From NCBI RefSeq assembly GCF_030124325.1, contig NZ_JASKLR010000003.1:186001-250000 (forward strand): a stretch of 64,000 nucleotides of DNA, given 5' to 3'. The notes beneath the pieces were generated by a model. The model saw only the letters and a list, made by a program, of their open reading frames with translations, searched no databases and was not told where the DNA came from. This document shows, one piece after another, positions 36,229 through 44,885 of the stretch (the first letter of the stretch is position 1; each line of letters opens with the position of its first letter). The DNA is from Sinorhizobium sp. 8-89 (GTDB lineage Bacteria; Pseudomonadota; Alphaproteobacteria; Rhizobiales; Rhizobiaceae). Both the position numbers and the translations under genes were made by a program.

Positions 36229-38457
36229 ATGCTCAACCGGCATCATCGCCTGGCTCTTCTCGCGTGCACGGCGTTTGTCACTCTGGCGGGCGCCGCCGTT
36301 TCCCATGCGCAATCGATCACAAGCAACGAAACAGCAGCTGCCGAGAAGCAGGGGCGCGTAACGCCCCTGAAGACGCTGACGGTCAGGACGGGAGAGCAGG
36401 AGGGTGTGGCCGACACGCCGCTTGCCTCGCAGGTAACCGAACAAGAACTCGACGACAATCAGATATCGAGCTTCGAAGATCTCGGCAGAACGCTCGAGCC
36501 GGGCGTGTATTTCAACCGGGACAACGGCAGCGTCAACATTCGCGGCCTGGACGGGCCGCGGGTATTGACGCTTATTGACGGCATCGCGATCCCCTATCTT
36601 GACGACGGCGCGAGAGATGCGGACGGCGGCATCGACAGTTTCGATTTCAGCGAACTGTCGACCGTCGACATTGTTCGCGGGGCGGATTCGAGCCGTGCCG
36701 GCGGTGGTGCGCTGGGCGGGGCAGTGGTGTTGCGCACGCTCGATCCTGAAGATCTGATCGGCGAGGGCAAGACCTGGGGCGGCATATTCAAGTTCGCCTA
36801 TGACGGCGAAGACGAAAGCGCTGGCGGTTCCGCTGCCGTGGCGGCGCGCTACGACAACACGGCCGTCCTCTTTCAGGGCGGCTACAAGAAGGGGCACGAG
36901 CGCCAGACCGGCGGCGACAATGGCGTCTATGGCACCGGTCGGACCGAGGCCAATCCGGCCGACTTCGACCAGAAGAACGTTCTCGTCAAAGTCAAGCAAT
37001 ACACCGACAGCGGGCATAGCTTCACGCTCACCGGCGAGCGCTTCGATCGCGATGAAGACACCGACCTTCGGCATGCGCAAACCGGCGCGACCTATCGGCC
37101 GGGCGAGTGGGATGGCACGGAAGTCAACAAGCGTGATCGCATCTCGCTGAACTACGAATTCGAGACGACGGACGACGACGCGCTCTTCGACGCGGCGAAC
37201 GCCGTTTTCTACTGGCAGGACCTCATCCGTGAGAGCGGTACGCACGGCGTGCGCTATGCCACTCCGACAGGCGATTACCGGCGTCTGAGCGAAGTCGAGG
37301 ATCGCGGCTTTGGTAGCGCCGGTTATGTCGAGAAGGGGTTCGACGCCGGTTACTTCCAACACACGGTGACGCTCGGTGGCGACTTCTACATCAACACCAC
37401 GACGCAATATTCGTCGGGCAAGGATAGCTGCGGGCCGGGACCCTATCCGCCTTTCAGCTCGTGCAACTTCCTGCATTCCAACCAGTCGGACATGCCGGAC
37501 GTCGAGAGCAAGCGCTTCGGCATATTTGTTCAGGATGAGATTGCCTTCGGTGAAACGGGTTTCTCGCTTACGCCCGGCCTTCGCTACGACTGGTACGAGC
37601 ATTCGCCGCAGGAAACGGCCGCCTATACGCGTAATCCGAACTACAATGGTCTGCCGGATGGGCAGGACGGGGATGCCTTGTCTCCGAAGTTGCTCGCCAA
37701 GTATCAGGCAACGGACAATATCGAACTGTTTGCCCAGTGGGCCATGGCGTTCCGCGCTCCGACCGCAACCGAGCTCTATCTCGACTACGGTGCCCCCGGC
37801 ACCTATCTCCGCCTCGGCAATCCGGATCTGAAGCCGGAAACGAGCAGCGGTGTCGAGATCGGCGCCAATCTCGGCGATACGGATTTCGGAGGCCGCATCA
37901 CGGGCTTCTACAACCGCTACCGCAACTTCATCGATTCCGTGGACGCGCCGGTCCAGGATCCGATCAACTATCCCTTCGGCGTCACGCAGTATATGAACCG
38001 CAACCGTGTGCAGATCTCCGGCGTCGAGCTCGCGGCTCACAAGATCTTCGATTCCGGCGTTACGCTCCGCGGTTCGGTCACTTATGCACTCGGCAAGGAT
38101 CTCGACACCAACGAGCGCCTCGGCTCGGTTGCGCCACTCAAGGGCGTGCTTGCTGTCGGCTACGAGACCGAAAGCTGGGGAACGGAGCTGGCGATGATCG
38201 CGGCGAAGGACGTGTCCGAAAAGTCCGACGCCAGCTTCAAGGCTCCGGGTTACGGCATGTTCGATCTCACCGGATGGTGGAAGCCGGAGCAGGTCGAGGG
38301 CCTGACGATGCGCGCGGGCATCTATAACCTGTTCGATAAGGAGTACTACGACGCGATCTCCGTTCGCGACGTCACCCTGACGTCCACGGGTCCCGGCAGG
38401 GCGTTCTATTCGGAGCCTGGTCGAACCTTCAAGTTTTCGCTGACTCAGCGTTTCTAA
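36229..38457 (+). CDS. shmR: TonB-dependent outer-membrane heme receptor
   Basis: This 742-aa receptor has a signal peptide (ending near AVSHAQ), a plug domain (QEGVADTPLASQVTEQELDDN, GSVNIRGLDGPRVLTLIDG) and a 22-strand barrel ending SLTQRF with the terminal Phe. The heme-receptor signature FRAP is at residues 508-511 and the NPNL-box variant NPDL at 531-534. No His lies between the two, unlike enterobacterial HemR. Its position directly upstream of trpL-trpE(G) matches S. meliloti ShmR. It imports heme with TonB energy under iron limitation. Confidence 0.92.
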   Translation: MLNRHHRLALLACTAFVTLAGAAVSHAQSITSNETAAAEKQGRVTPLKTLTVRTGEQEGVADTPLASQVTEQELDDNQISSFEDLGRTLEPGVYFNRDNGSVNIRGLDGPRVLTLIDGIAIPYLDDGARDADGGIDSFDFSELSTVDIVRGADSSRAGGGALGGAVVLRTLDPEDLIGEGKTWGGIFKFAYDGEDESAGGSAAVAARYDNTAVLFQGGYKKGHERQTGGDNGVYGTGRTEANPADFDQKNVLVKVKQYTDSGHSFTLTGERFDRDEDTDLRHAQTGATYRPGEWDGTEVNKRDRISLNYEFETTDDDALFDAANAVFYWQDLIRESGTHGVRYATPTGDYRRLSEVEDRGFGSAGYVEKGFDAGYFQHTVTLGGDFYINTTTQYSSGKDSCGPGPYPPFSSCNFLHSNQSDMPDVESKRFGIFVQDEIAFGETGFSLTPGLRYDWYEHSPQETAAYTRNPNYNGLPDGQDGDALSPKLLAKYQATDNIELFAQWAMAFRAPTATELYLDYGAPGTYLRLGNPDLKPETSSGVEIGANLGDTDFGGRITGFYNRYRNFIDSVDAPVQDPINYPFGVTQYMNRNRVQISGVELAAHKIFDSGVTLRGSVTYALGKDLDTNERLGSVAPLKGVLAVGYETESWGTELAMIAAKDVSEKSDASFKAPGYGMFDLTGWWKPEQVEGLTMRAGIYNLFDKEYYDAISVRDVTLTSTGPGRAFYSEPGRTFKFSLTQRF

Positions 38458-38479
38458 CCGGTTCCCCATCGCAAAGAGG

Positions 38480-38510
38480 AAGGGCGGCGGCAAAGCGGCT
38501 GCCCTTCTTT
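38480..38510 (+). terminator. Terminator of shmR
   Basis: AAGGGCGGC-N9-GCTGCCCTT gives a 9-bp stem with one G-U pair, followed by CTTT. It begins 23 bp after the shmR stop. Confidence 0.65.
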
Positions 38511-38542
38511 GCGTGATTGGCAAACGGAGCGCCGTTTTCCCG

Positions 38543-38571
38543 CTTGCGTGCATGCGCAAGCCGCGCTAACA
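38543..38571 (+). promoter_or_regulatory. Promoter of trpL/trpE(G)
   Basis: CTTGCG (38543-38548), a 17-bp spacer and CTAACA (38566-38571) resemble the rhizobial pattern CTTGAC-N17-CTATAT. The start point expected from this spacing falls at or next to the A of the trpL ATG, so the leader would be translated without a 5' untranslated region. Confidence 0.6.
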
Positions 38572-38580
38572 CTTCCGCCC

Positions 38581-38625
38581 ATGGCAAACACGCAGAACAT
38601 TTCGATCTGGTGGTGGGCTCGCTGA
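38581..38625 (+). CDS. trpL: trp leader peptide (peTrpL)
   Basis: The 14-residue leader [14 protein letters not shown] carries three consecutive Trp codons (TGG TGG TGG) and a TGA stop. It matches the published S. meliloti peTrpL sequence as I recall it. Ribosome stalling at the Trp codons when charged tRNA-Trp is scarce prevents terminator formation at 38661-38691. In S. meliloti the peptide itself also has trans roles in multidrug-efflux regulation. Confidence 0.93.
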
Positions 38626-38660
38626 GGCGGCCTTGACCAGTCATGCGTGATTGAGACATG

Positions 38661-38691
38661 AAGCCGCCCGGAGATTTCAGGGCGGCTTTTT
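38661..38691 (+). terminator. trp attenuator terminator
   Basis: AAGCCGCCC-N10-GGGCGGCTT is a perfect 9-bp stem followed by TTT. It lies 36 bp after the trpL stop and 48 bp before the trpE(G) start. Confidence 0.88.
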
Positions 38692-38738
38692 CGTATTCAG
38701 GCCGCGTGGAAGGACCGGGCTTTTACGGAGCGAGGCGA

Positions 38739-40928
38739 ATGGCAACGGTAATTCTGGAAGACGGCGCGGAGAGTTATACCACCGAAGGCGGCATTGTCGT
38801 CACGCGCAGGCGGCGCGATGCGTCCTACACGGACGCGATCTCGTCCTGCGTCGACAAGCTCGACGAGCGGCGCGGCGCGGTTTTCTCCTCGAACTACGAG
38901 TATCCCGGCCGTTATACCCGCTGGGATACCGCCGTGGTCGATCCTCCGCTCGCCATCTCTTCCTTCGGTCGCTCGCTCTGGATCGAAGCTTATAACGAGC
39001 GCGGCGAGGTGCTCCTCTCGCTCATCGGCGAGCATCTGAAAACCGTGGCGGACATCACGCTCGGCGCGTCGACGGCCCGTCGGCTCGATCTCACGATCAA
39101 CGAGCCGGACCGCGTGTTTACCGAGGAAGAGCGCTCGAAGATGCCAACGGTCTTCACGGTTCTTCGCGCGGTGACGAGCCTCTTCCATTCGGCCGAGGAT
39201 GCCAATCTCGGCTTTTATGGCGCCTTCGGCTATGACCTTGCTTTCCAGTTCGACGCGATCGACCTCAAATTGCAGCGGCCCGACGACCAGCGCGACATGG
39301 TCCTCTTCCTGCCCGACGAAATCCTCGTCGTCGACCACTATGCGGCGAAGGCATGGATCGACCGCTACGACTTTGCCAAGGATGGCCTTTCGACTGAGGG
39401 CAAGGCGGCGGACATCGCGCCCGAGCCGTTCCGCACTGTCGACAGCATTCCGCCGCATGGCGATCATCGGCCGGGCGAATATGCTGAACTCGTGGTCAAG
39501 GCCAAGGAAAGCTTCCGTCGTGGCGATCTTTTCGAGGTCGTGCCAGGACAGAAGTTCTACGAGCGCTGCGAGAGCCGCCCTTCGGAGATTTCCAAGCGGC
39601 TGAAGGCGATCAACCCGTCTCCCTATTCCTTCTTCATCAACCTCGGAAACCAGGAATATCTTGTCGGCGCCTCTCCGGAGATGTTCGTCCGGGTTTCTGG
39701 CCGCCGCATCGAGACCTGCCCGATCTCCGGCACGATCAAGCGGGGCGACGACCCGATCGCCGATAGCGAGCAGATCCTGAAGCTCCTGAATTCGAAGAAG
39801 GACGAATCCGAACTCACAATGTGCTCGGACGTCGACCGCAACGACAAGAGCCGCGTCTGCGTGCCGGGCTCGGTGAAAGTGATCGGCCGACGCCAGATCG
39901 AGATGTATTCGCGGCTGATCCACACGGTCGACCATATCGAGGGCCGCTTGCGTGACGACATGGACGCCTTCGACGGCTTCCTGAGCCATGCCTGGGCGGT
40001 GACGGTCACCGGCGCGCCGAAGCTCTGGGCGATGCGCTTCATCGAGAGCCATGAGAAGAGCCCGCGCGCGTGGTATGGTGGCGCCATCGGCATGGTTGGC
40101 TTCAATGGCGACATGAATACCGGCCTGACCTTGCGTACCATCCGCATCAAGGACGGGATCGCCGAGGTGAGGGCGGGCGCCACGCTGCTCTACGATTCCA
40201 ATCCGGAAGAAGAAGAAGCCGAAACCGAACTGAAGGCATCCGCCATGATTGCAGCCATCCGCGACGCCAAATCCGCCAACAGCGCCAAGGTCGGGCGTGA
40301 TGTTGCGCCGGTCGGCGCGGGCGTCAATATCCTGCTCGTCGACCACGAGGACAGCTTCGTCCATACGCTGGCGAACTATTTCCGGCAGACGGGCGCGACC
40401 GTCACCACCGTTCGCACGCCGGTTGCCGACGAGATCCTCGACCGCGTCAAGCCGGACCTCGTCGTGCTCTCGCCTGGACCGGGCACCCCGAAGGACTTCG
40501 ACTGCAAGGCGACGATCAAGAAGGCGAGGGCGCGCGAGCTGCCGATCTTCGGCGTCTGCCTCGGCCTGCAAGCGCTGGCCGAAGCCTACGGCGGCGATCT
40601 CAGGCAACTGGCGATCCCGATGCACGGCAAGCCTTCGCGCATCCGCGTGCTGGAGCCCGGCATCGTGTTCTCCGGCCTCGGCAGGGAGGTCACGGTCGGA
40701 CGCTACCATTCGATCTTTGCCGATCCTTCCAGTCTGCCGCGCGAGTTCATGATAACGGCAGAGAGCGAGGACGGCACGATCATGGGCATCGAACACATGA
40801 AAGAGCCGGTGGCAGCAGTGCAGTTCCATCCGGAATCGATCATGACGCTCGGCGGCGACGCCGGCATGCGGATGATCGAGAACGTGGTCGCGCATCTCGC
40901 CAAACGGGCGAAAACCAAGGCCGCCTGA
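38739..40928 (+). CDS. trpE(G): Fused anthranilate synthase TrpE(G)
   Basis: This single 729-aa chain joins the chorismate-binding TrpE component (about residues 1-510; motifs [25 protein letters not shown] and [13 protein letters not shown]) with the TrpG glutamine amidotransferase (about 528-729; [26 protein letters not shown], nucleophile C607 in GVCLGLQ, H697 and E699 in QFHPE). It makes anthranilate from chorismate and glutamine, the first step of tryptophan synthesis. The fusion is typical of rhizobia. It is preceded by the trpL attenuator, so Trp supply controls expression. Confidence 0.97.
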   Translation: MATVILEDGAESYTTEGGIVVTRRRRDASYTDAISSCVDKLDERRGAVFSSNYEYPGRYTRWDTAVVDPPLAISSFGRSLWIEAYNERGEVLLSLIGEHLKTVADITLGASTARRLDLTINEPDRVFTEEERSKMPTVFTVLRAVTSLFHSAEDANLGFYGAFGYDLAFQFDAIDLKLQRPDDQRDMVLFLPDEILVVDHYAAKAWIDRYDFAKDGLSTEGKAADIAPEPFRTVDSIPPHGDHRPGEYAELVVKAKESFRRGDLFEVVPGQKFYERCESRPSEISKRLKAINPSPYSFFINLGNQEYLVGASPEMFVRVSGRRIETCPISGTIKRGDDPIADSEQILKLLNSKKDESELTMCSDVDRNDKSRVCVPGSVKVIGRRQIEMYSRLIHTVDHIEGRLRDDMDAFDGFLSHAWAVTVTGAPKLWAMRFIESHEKSPRAWYGGAIGMVGFNGDMNTGLTLRTIRIKDGIAEVRAGATLLYDSNPEEEEAETELKASAMIAAIRDAKSANSAKVGRDVAPVGAGVNILLVDHEDSFVHTLANYFRQTGATVTTVRTPVADEILDRVKPDLVVLSPGPGTPKDFDCKATIKKARARELPIFGVCLGLQALAEAYGGDLRQLAIPMHGKPSRIRVLEPGIVFSGLGREVTVGRYHSIFADPSSLPREFMITAESEDGTIMGIEHMKEPVAAVQFHPESIMTLGGDAGMRMIENVVAHLAKRAKTKAA

Positions 40929-40969
40929 GACCTTTGAACAGCGTTGGCGCTACAGTGCCGCGCAGCCCT

Positions 40970-40998
40970 TTGACAAGAGGGTCGTTATTGCCCATATG
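40970..40998 (+). promoter_or_regulatory. Possible promoter upstream of the CDF gene
   Basis: TTGACA, a 17-bp spacer and CATATG form a near-consensus pair. A terminator-like hairpin follows almost at the predicted start point, so any transcript from here would begin with that hairpin. Confidence 0.45.
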
Positions 40999-41006
40999 GT
41001 CTTTGG

Positions 41007-41040
41007 AACCCGCCTGCGCGAAATTCGCGTGGGCGGTTTT
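41007..41040 (+). terminator. Terminator after trpE(G)
   Basis: The AACC..GGTT outer pairs and CGCCTGCGCGA/TTCGCGTGGGCG inner pairs form a stem of about 14 bp with one bulged C and a 3-nt loop, followed by TTTTGCGTTT. It lies about 80 bp after the trpE(G) stop. Confidence 0.65.
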
Positions 41041-41054
41041 GCGTTTGAATGGGC

Positions 41055-41081
41055 TTGCATTTGCAACTCGTTTGCATCTGC
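41055..41081 (+). promoter_or_regulatory. Mur-like inverted repeat before the CDF exporter gene
   Basis: TGCAA-N5-TTGCA (41062-41076) lies within a run of TTGCAT/TTGCA words immediately upstream of the ribosome site. It resembles the TGCAA..TTGCA Mn-responsive (Mur) boxes described in rhizobia, from memory. A manganese sensor controlling an adjacent Mn exporter would be logical, but this is unproven. Confidence 0.45.
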
Positions 41082-41094
41082 ATGAGGAATGAAG

Positions 41095-42006
41095 ATGACC
41101 GCATCCGACAATCGAAGCGTCCAGAGGCTCGCCTTTTGGGGCATACCGCTTTCCTTGGGCGTCATGGGGCTGAAGATGTTCGCCTGGTGGGTGACCGGTT
41201 CGGTGGCGCTTCTGTCCGACGGGCTGGAATCTTCCGTTAATGTGATCGCTGCGGTGATCGCCTATGCGATGATCGGCTACGCCGCAAAACCGGCGGACGC
41301 TGGCCATCCGTTCGGCCATCACAAGGCGGAGTATTTTTCCGCGGTCATCGAAGGCGTGCTGATCGTCGTGGCAGCGCTTCTGATCATATGGGAGGCGGTA
41401 CCCGAGATGATGGCGCCGGTCCTGCTGAATGCGCCGGCGCTCGGCCTTGCCATCAACTTCGTCGCCGGCATCATCAATGCGATCTGGGCCTACCTGCTGA
41501 TCCGCGCCGGCACGCGACATCGTTCGCCGGCGCTGAGCGCCGACGGACACCATATTCTCTCCGACGTCGTTACATCGGTGGGCGTGCTCGCCGGCCTTCT
41601 TCTTGCCATTGCCACCGGCTACGCGGTCCTTGATCCGCTGCTGGCGGTGATCGTCGCCGGGAACATCCTCTTCCAGGGTTGGAAGGTCATCTCGCGTTCG
41701 GTCGACGGACTGATGGACAGGGCCGTGCCGGCGGAGGAGGAAGAGGCGATCAAGCAGGCGATCGCGGCAAATGCCGGCGGCTCGCTCGGCGTCCACGATC
41801 TGAAGACGCGGCAGGCAGGCCCGGCGATCTTCGTGGATTTCCACATGGTCGTACCGGAAGCCATGCCCGTCGGCGACGCCCATGACATTTGCGACCGTAT
41901 CGAGGACGCCATCCGCGTCGTTCATCCGGGTGCGAGAATAGCCATACATGTCGAGCCGGAAGGCGAGAAGGCGCACGGCGTGCGCGTGAAGACCAGAGCG
42001 GGATGA
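41095..42006 (+). CDS. Cation diffusion facilitator metal exporter
   Basis: This 303-aa CDF protein has six membrane helices and a cytoplasmic C-terminal domain. The metal-site segments are LLSDGLESSVN (helix 2), HPFGHHKAEYFSAVIEG and SADGHHILSDVVTSVGV (helix 5, with Asp/His ligands), with a PGARIAIHVEPEG C-terminal motif. The genomic position next to trpE(G) matches the S. meliloti Mn2+ exporter described as SmYiiP. GAGGA is spaced for the second ATG (MTASDN), which is chosen. It removes Mn2+, possibly also Fe2+, using proton antiport. Confidence 0.92.
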   Translation: MTASDNRSVQRLAFWGIPLSLGVMGLKMFAWWVTGSVALLSDGLESSVNVIAAVIAYAMIGYAAKPADAGHPFGHHKAEYFSAVIEGVLIVVAALLIIWEAVPEMMAPVLLNAPALGLAINFVAGIINAIWAYLLIRAGTRHRSPALSADGHHILSDVVTSVGVLAGLLLAIATGYAVLDPLLAVIVAGNILFQGWKVISRSVDGLMDRAVPAEEEEAIKQAIAANAGGSLGVHDLKTRQAGPAIFVDFHMVVPEAMPVGDAHDICDRIEDAIRVVHPGARIAIHVEPEGEKAHGVRVKTRAG

Positions 42007-42114
42007 GGAAAGTGTATGCGGTTTTCCGCCCGCATCCCGCTATTTAGAATCGATCACGGCCAGGAATTGGGTCGTACCGACCAAATCCTCGTGATCTAGT
42101 GGAGCAGTAAGGAA

Positions 42115-42579
42115 ATGACAAAAACGGACGTATCGGGACTTTCACAACTCGGGGCAAAGATCGACCTGCCGCAGAGCCCGGACGAGGCGGTGCTCGAAAG
42201 GGTGCCGAGCAATCATGCGGGCACGGACTTCGTCGTCCGCTTTACAGCGCCGGAATTCACCTCACTTTGCCCGATGACCGGGCAGCCGGATTTCGCGCAT
42301 ATCGTCATCGACTATGTGCCGGATGGCTGGCTCGTGGAGTCGAAGTCACTCAAGCTCTTCCTGCACTCCTTCCGCAATCATGGCGCCTTCCACGAGGATT
42401 GCACGATCGACATCGCCAAGCGGCTGGTGTCGCTGCTTTCGCCGAAGTGGCTGAGGATCGGCGCCTATTGGTATCCGCGCGGCGGCATTCCGATCGACGT
42501 CTTCTGGCAGACCGGTGCGCCGCCGGAGGGCGTCTGGCTGCCGGATCAGGGTGTGCCGACCTATCGCGGTCGCGGGTGA
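42115..42579 (+). CDS. queF: NADPH-dependent preQ0 reductase
   Basis: This 154-aa enzyme of the single-domain QueF type reduces 7-cyano-7-deazaguanine to preQ1 in queuosine tRNA modification. The nucleophilic Cys is in [13 protein letters not shown] and the substrate/NADPH motif is [33 protein letters not shown] completes the T-fold. The preceding gap (42007-42114) contains a rhizobial repeat fragment and no preQ1 riboswitch that I could recognise. Start codon choice is clear. Confidence 0.95.
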   Translation: MTKTDVSGLSQLGAKIDLPQSPDEAVLERVPSNHAGTDFVVRFTAPEFTSLCPMTGQPDFAHIVIDYVPDGWLVESKSLKLFLHSFRNHGAFHEDCTIDIAKRLVSLLSPKWLRIGAYWYPRGGIPIDVFWQTGAPPEGVWLPDQGVPTYRGRG

Positions 42580-42611
42580 CTGGCGCTTTCAGAAGGCGAT
42601 GGCAGCTTTTC

Positions 42612-43433
42612 ATGAGTAAGCAAGACGCTGTTGCCGAGAGGCTTCTCCCAAGATTGCCTGAAGGCAGGGAGTGGGTCCCAGTTCGTCACGGCGAATCAGG
42701 CGACCGCGTATATCGTCGCAGCGACGGCGCCGCCTATGCGAAGATCGCGACCGGCAAGGCCGCAAGACTGCTTGAGGGAGAGCGTGATCGCGTTACCTGG
42801 CTGGCCGCGTGCCGCATAGGCTCACCAGCCGTTTACGACTGGATCGCCGTCCAGGATGAGGCATGTCTCGTCATCAGTGCCATTCCGGGCGTGCCGGCGA
42901 GTGACCTCGCCACCCCCGAACTCAAGAAGGCGTGGCCGTCGATCGTGCGGCAGCTGAAGGCCCTGCACGAACTGCCTGTGGAAGCGTGCCCGTTCGAGCG
43001 GCGTCTGGCTTTGATGTTCGACCGCGCCACGGACGTTGTTGCCCGCGACGCCGTCAACCCGGACTTTCTGGCCCCGGAGGATTGGACCGTTCCGTCGAGC
43101 CAACTGCTTGCGGCTCTGCGGACCGAGTTGCCGAAGCGGTTGGCCGAGGAACCTCGAGATCTCGTGATCTGCCATGGCGATGCCTGCTTGCCGAACTTCA
43201 TGGTCGATCCGGAAACGCATCACTGCACGGGCGTCATCGACCTCGGCCGCCTCGGAAAAGCGGACCGTTATGTCGATTTTTCGCTTCTTCTCGGAAATGC
43301 CCGGGAAAGCTGGACCGCGACGGGCGACGCGCAGATGGCGCGGGACAGCCTCTTCGACATTCATGCAATCGCTCCCCCAGACGAAGGTCGGCTCGCGTTC
43401 TACCTCCGGTTGGATCCGCTGACCTGGGGATGA
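42612..43433 (+). CDS. APH(3'')-like aminoglycoside (streptomycin) phosphotransferase
   Basis: This 273-aa kinase is clearly related to the APH(3'')-I (StrA) family. Shared blocks are WVPVRHGESGDRVYRRSDG, CLVISAIPGVPASDL, PFERRLALMFDRATDVVARD and the ending ERLAFYLRLDPLTWG-like sequence. The catalytic loop is HGDACLPN (H188, D190), with the metal Asp D210 in VIDLGRLGKADRY. It may confer low-level streptomycin resistance or have another physiological substrate. It overlaps by 34 bp, tail to tail, with a GNAT gene. There are no mobile-element signs around it. Confidence 0.9.
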   Translation: MSKQDAVAERLLPRLPEGREWVPVRHGESGDRVYRRSDGAAYAKIATGKAARLLEGERDRVTWLAACRIGSPAVYDWIAVQDEACLVISAIPGVPASDLATPELKKAWPSIVRQLKALHELPVEACPFERRLALMFDRATDVVARDAVNPDFLAPEDWTVPSSQLLAALRTELPKRLAEEPRDLVICHGDACLPNFMVDPETHHCTGVIDLGRLGKADRYVDFSLLLGNARESWTATGDAQMARDSLFDIHAIAPPDEGRLAFYLRLDPLTWG

Positions 43434-43909
43434 AATAGTGCTTTGGACAGGCCAATCTTCTCGAGGTCGGTCGCGAGTATGGGGTCGAACGCGACCTTCC
43501 TCCAAAGCATCCGGTAACCGAGATGCTGATAGAGCTGAAGCGCTCGTTCGTTCGCAGCCGCTACGTGAATTCGAGCGTCCGTGTATCCACGATCGGCGAT
43601 CTGCGTTTCAAGTGCCCTTATAAGGGCTGATCCGGCGCCTCTCCCTTCAAAGGCGGGGGCTACCCAGATGTCGCTGATGGCGTCGTCTGCGTGCTCGCAC
43701 GCCCCGAGGCCAGCGGGTTCGCCATCGATTTCAGCGACCAGAACGCGCGAACCCAGTTCCTGCAGGAACAGCAGGAATGGGTTGCTTCGCTCGATCTTCA
43801 CTGCAACATGCACCGGCACAAGCGGCTTTATTCCCTTGCGCCAGGCAGATAGACCGATCTGAGCAAGAGCTTCCAGCTCGTGCGGCATGGCAGAGCGAAT
43901 TACCGGCAT
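43400..43909 (-). CDS. GNAT family N-acetyltransferase
   Basis: This 169-aa GCN5-related acetyltransferase has the acetyl-CoA binding core DIWVAPAFEGRGAGSALIRALE (motif A, R-G-x-G-S) followed by AANERALQLYQHLGYRML (motif B). The N-terminal PHELEALAQIG is typical of the family. The substrate is unknown. Its 3' end overlaps the convergent aminoglycoside kinase by 34 bp. It may act on small molecules or antibiotics, but that is only suggested by the neighbour. Confidence 0.85.
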   Translation of the reverse strand: MPVIRSAMPHELEALAQIGLSAWRKGIKPLVPVHVAVKIERSNPFLLFLQELGSRVLVAEIDGEPAGLGACEHADDAISDIWVAPAFEGRGAGSALIRALETQIADRGYTDARIHVAAANERALQLYQHLGYRMLWRKVAFDPILATDLEKIGLSKALFHPQVSGSNRR

Positions 43910-44155
43910 TCAGATTTCCTTTGCAAAACGGCTAGGGTCGGCTTGGCTGAACTGCAAAGCCATGTCCCTGCGCCGCTTTCATGACACGCTGATCTTATTG
44001 GCCTTTCACGCGCTGTCCAACCAGCGTTTGCAGCTCCAACATTTACCATGGCGGCAGCGCCTGCCATCCGAACCCGTCTTCGAGTGCCTGTTGCATTGTC
44101 TTCGCCGTCGAGTCGCATTATCTGACTTAAAGACATTTCATGAGGAGTCCGAAGA
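43910..44155. other. Gap between the GNAT gene and clpP, nothing recognised
   Basis: This 246-bp divergent region must contain the promoters for the minus-strand GNAT and for clpP. No clear promoter pair, repeat or small gene was identified. Confidence 0.4.
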
Positions 44156-44743
44156 ATGCGGAACGACGACGAACAGGAAGAAAAGAAGACCGAATTGCCG
44201 CTCGGCAAGGAAACGGAGGCGAACCTTTTCAAGTCGCGTTCGATTTTCATCTACGGCACGATCACCCAGGAACTGGCGCAGAAGGTTTGCTCGCAGCTCG
44301 TGGCGCTCGCTTCCGCCAGCGATGACGATATCCGCATTTTCGTCAATTCTCCCGGCGGTCACGTTGAATCCGGCGACAGCATTCATGACATGATCAAGTT
44401 CGTGAAGCCGAAGGTCTGGACGATCGGGACCGGCTGGGTCGCTTCCGCCGGCGCTCTGATCTATGTCGCTCCGCCGAAGGAACGGCGGCTCTGCCTGCCC
44501 AACACGCGCTTCCTGCTGCACCAACCGTCCGGCGGCACACGCGGCATGGCATCCGACATCGAGATCCAGGCTCGCGAAATCCTCAAGATGAACGAGCGCC
44601 TGAACAAGATCTTCTCCGAAGCGACCGGCCAGCCGGTCGAGAAGATCGCCAAGGATACCGACCGCGACTACTGGCTTTCGGCCGATGACGCGAAGTCCTA
44701 CGGCCTCGTTTCGCGGATCATCACATCGATCGCCGACGTCTGA
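44156..44743 (+). CDS. clpP: ATP-dependent Clp protease proteolytic subunit
   Basis: This 195-aa ClpP-type serine protease has the catalytic triad S98 ([10 protein letters not shown]), H122 (FLLHQPSGG) and D171 ([13 protein letters not shown]), so it should be active. The handle residues [16 protein letters not shown] are present. The N-terminal extension (about 25 charged residues) differs from the classical short ClpP N-loop, which fits one of the extra ClpP paralogues of rhizobia (called clpP2 in S. meliloti). It forms barrels that work with ClpA/ClpX-type unfoldases. Confidence 0.93.
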   Translation: MRNDDEQEEKKTELPLGKETEANLFKSRSIFIYGTITQELAQKVCSQLVALASASDDDIRIFVNSPGGHVESGDSIHDMIKFVKPKVWTIGTGWVASAGALIYVAPPKERRLCLPNTRFLLHQPSGGTRGMASDIEIQAREILKMNERLNKIFSEATGQPVEKIAKDTDRDYWLSADDAKSYGLVSRIITSIADV

Positions 44744-44767
44744 GCCGGGTAAAGCCAAAATGCATTG

Positions 44768-44796
44768 AGGGCATCGGCGGCGCCGGTGCCCTTTTT
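44768..44796 (+). terminator. Terminator of clpP
   Basis: GGGCATCGGC-GGC-GCCGGTGCCC, with one G-U pair, is followed by TTTTTCTTT. It starts 26 bp after the clpP stop. Confidence 0.85.
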
Positions 44797-44848
44797 CTTT
44801 GCTTTGTTTCCGATTCCTCGGATGAAGAGGCTTCGGCGCGATGTCTCC

Positions 44849-44877
44849 CTTGCCCTGTTTCGGCAAGCCGTGTATAG
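44849..44877 (+). promoter_or_regulatory. Promoter of the leuA leader
   Basis: CTTGCC (44849-44854), a 17-bp spacer and GTATAG (44872-44877) resemble the rhizobial CTTGAC-N17-CTATAT pattern. Transcription would start about 44884, within two or three bases of the leader ATG at 44886. Confidence 0.55.
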
Positions 44878-44885
44878 GCTTTCGC

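Larger units (their letters stand above)
38581..38691 (+). ncRNA. trp attenuator RNA (rnTrpL)
   Basis: The attenuated leader transcript would run from the trpL start to the terminator U-tract, about 111 nt, matching the roughly 110-nt rnTrpL RNA of S. meliloti that acts in trans on other mRNAs. Segment GGCGGCCTT (38626-38634) can pair with AAGCCGCC (38661-38668), giving the antiterminator that competes with the terminator stem. Confidence 0.8.

Noticed and set aside
36214..38559. 781-codon minus-strand frame opposite shmR
   Set aside because: It covers the receptor gene in antisense. The receptor has signal peptide, plug, FRAP/NPDL and terminal Phe, while the antisense product has no recognisable feature.
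42007..42114. preQ1 riboswitch before queF
   Set aside because: The short gap contains a rhizobial repeat fragment and lacks the C-rich loop and A-rich tail expected of a preQ1 aptamer.
42612..43433. Recently acquired resistance gene on a mobile element
   Set aside because: No transposase, integrase or terminal repeats lie nearby, and base composition looks like the surrounding genes.
44156..44743. Possible loss of the ClpP catalytic Asp (GLVS instead of GLVD)
   Set aside because: The catalytic Asp is the one in DTDRDYW, at position 171, and it is present together with S98 and H122. The changed residue is not part of the triad.
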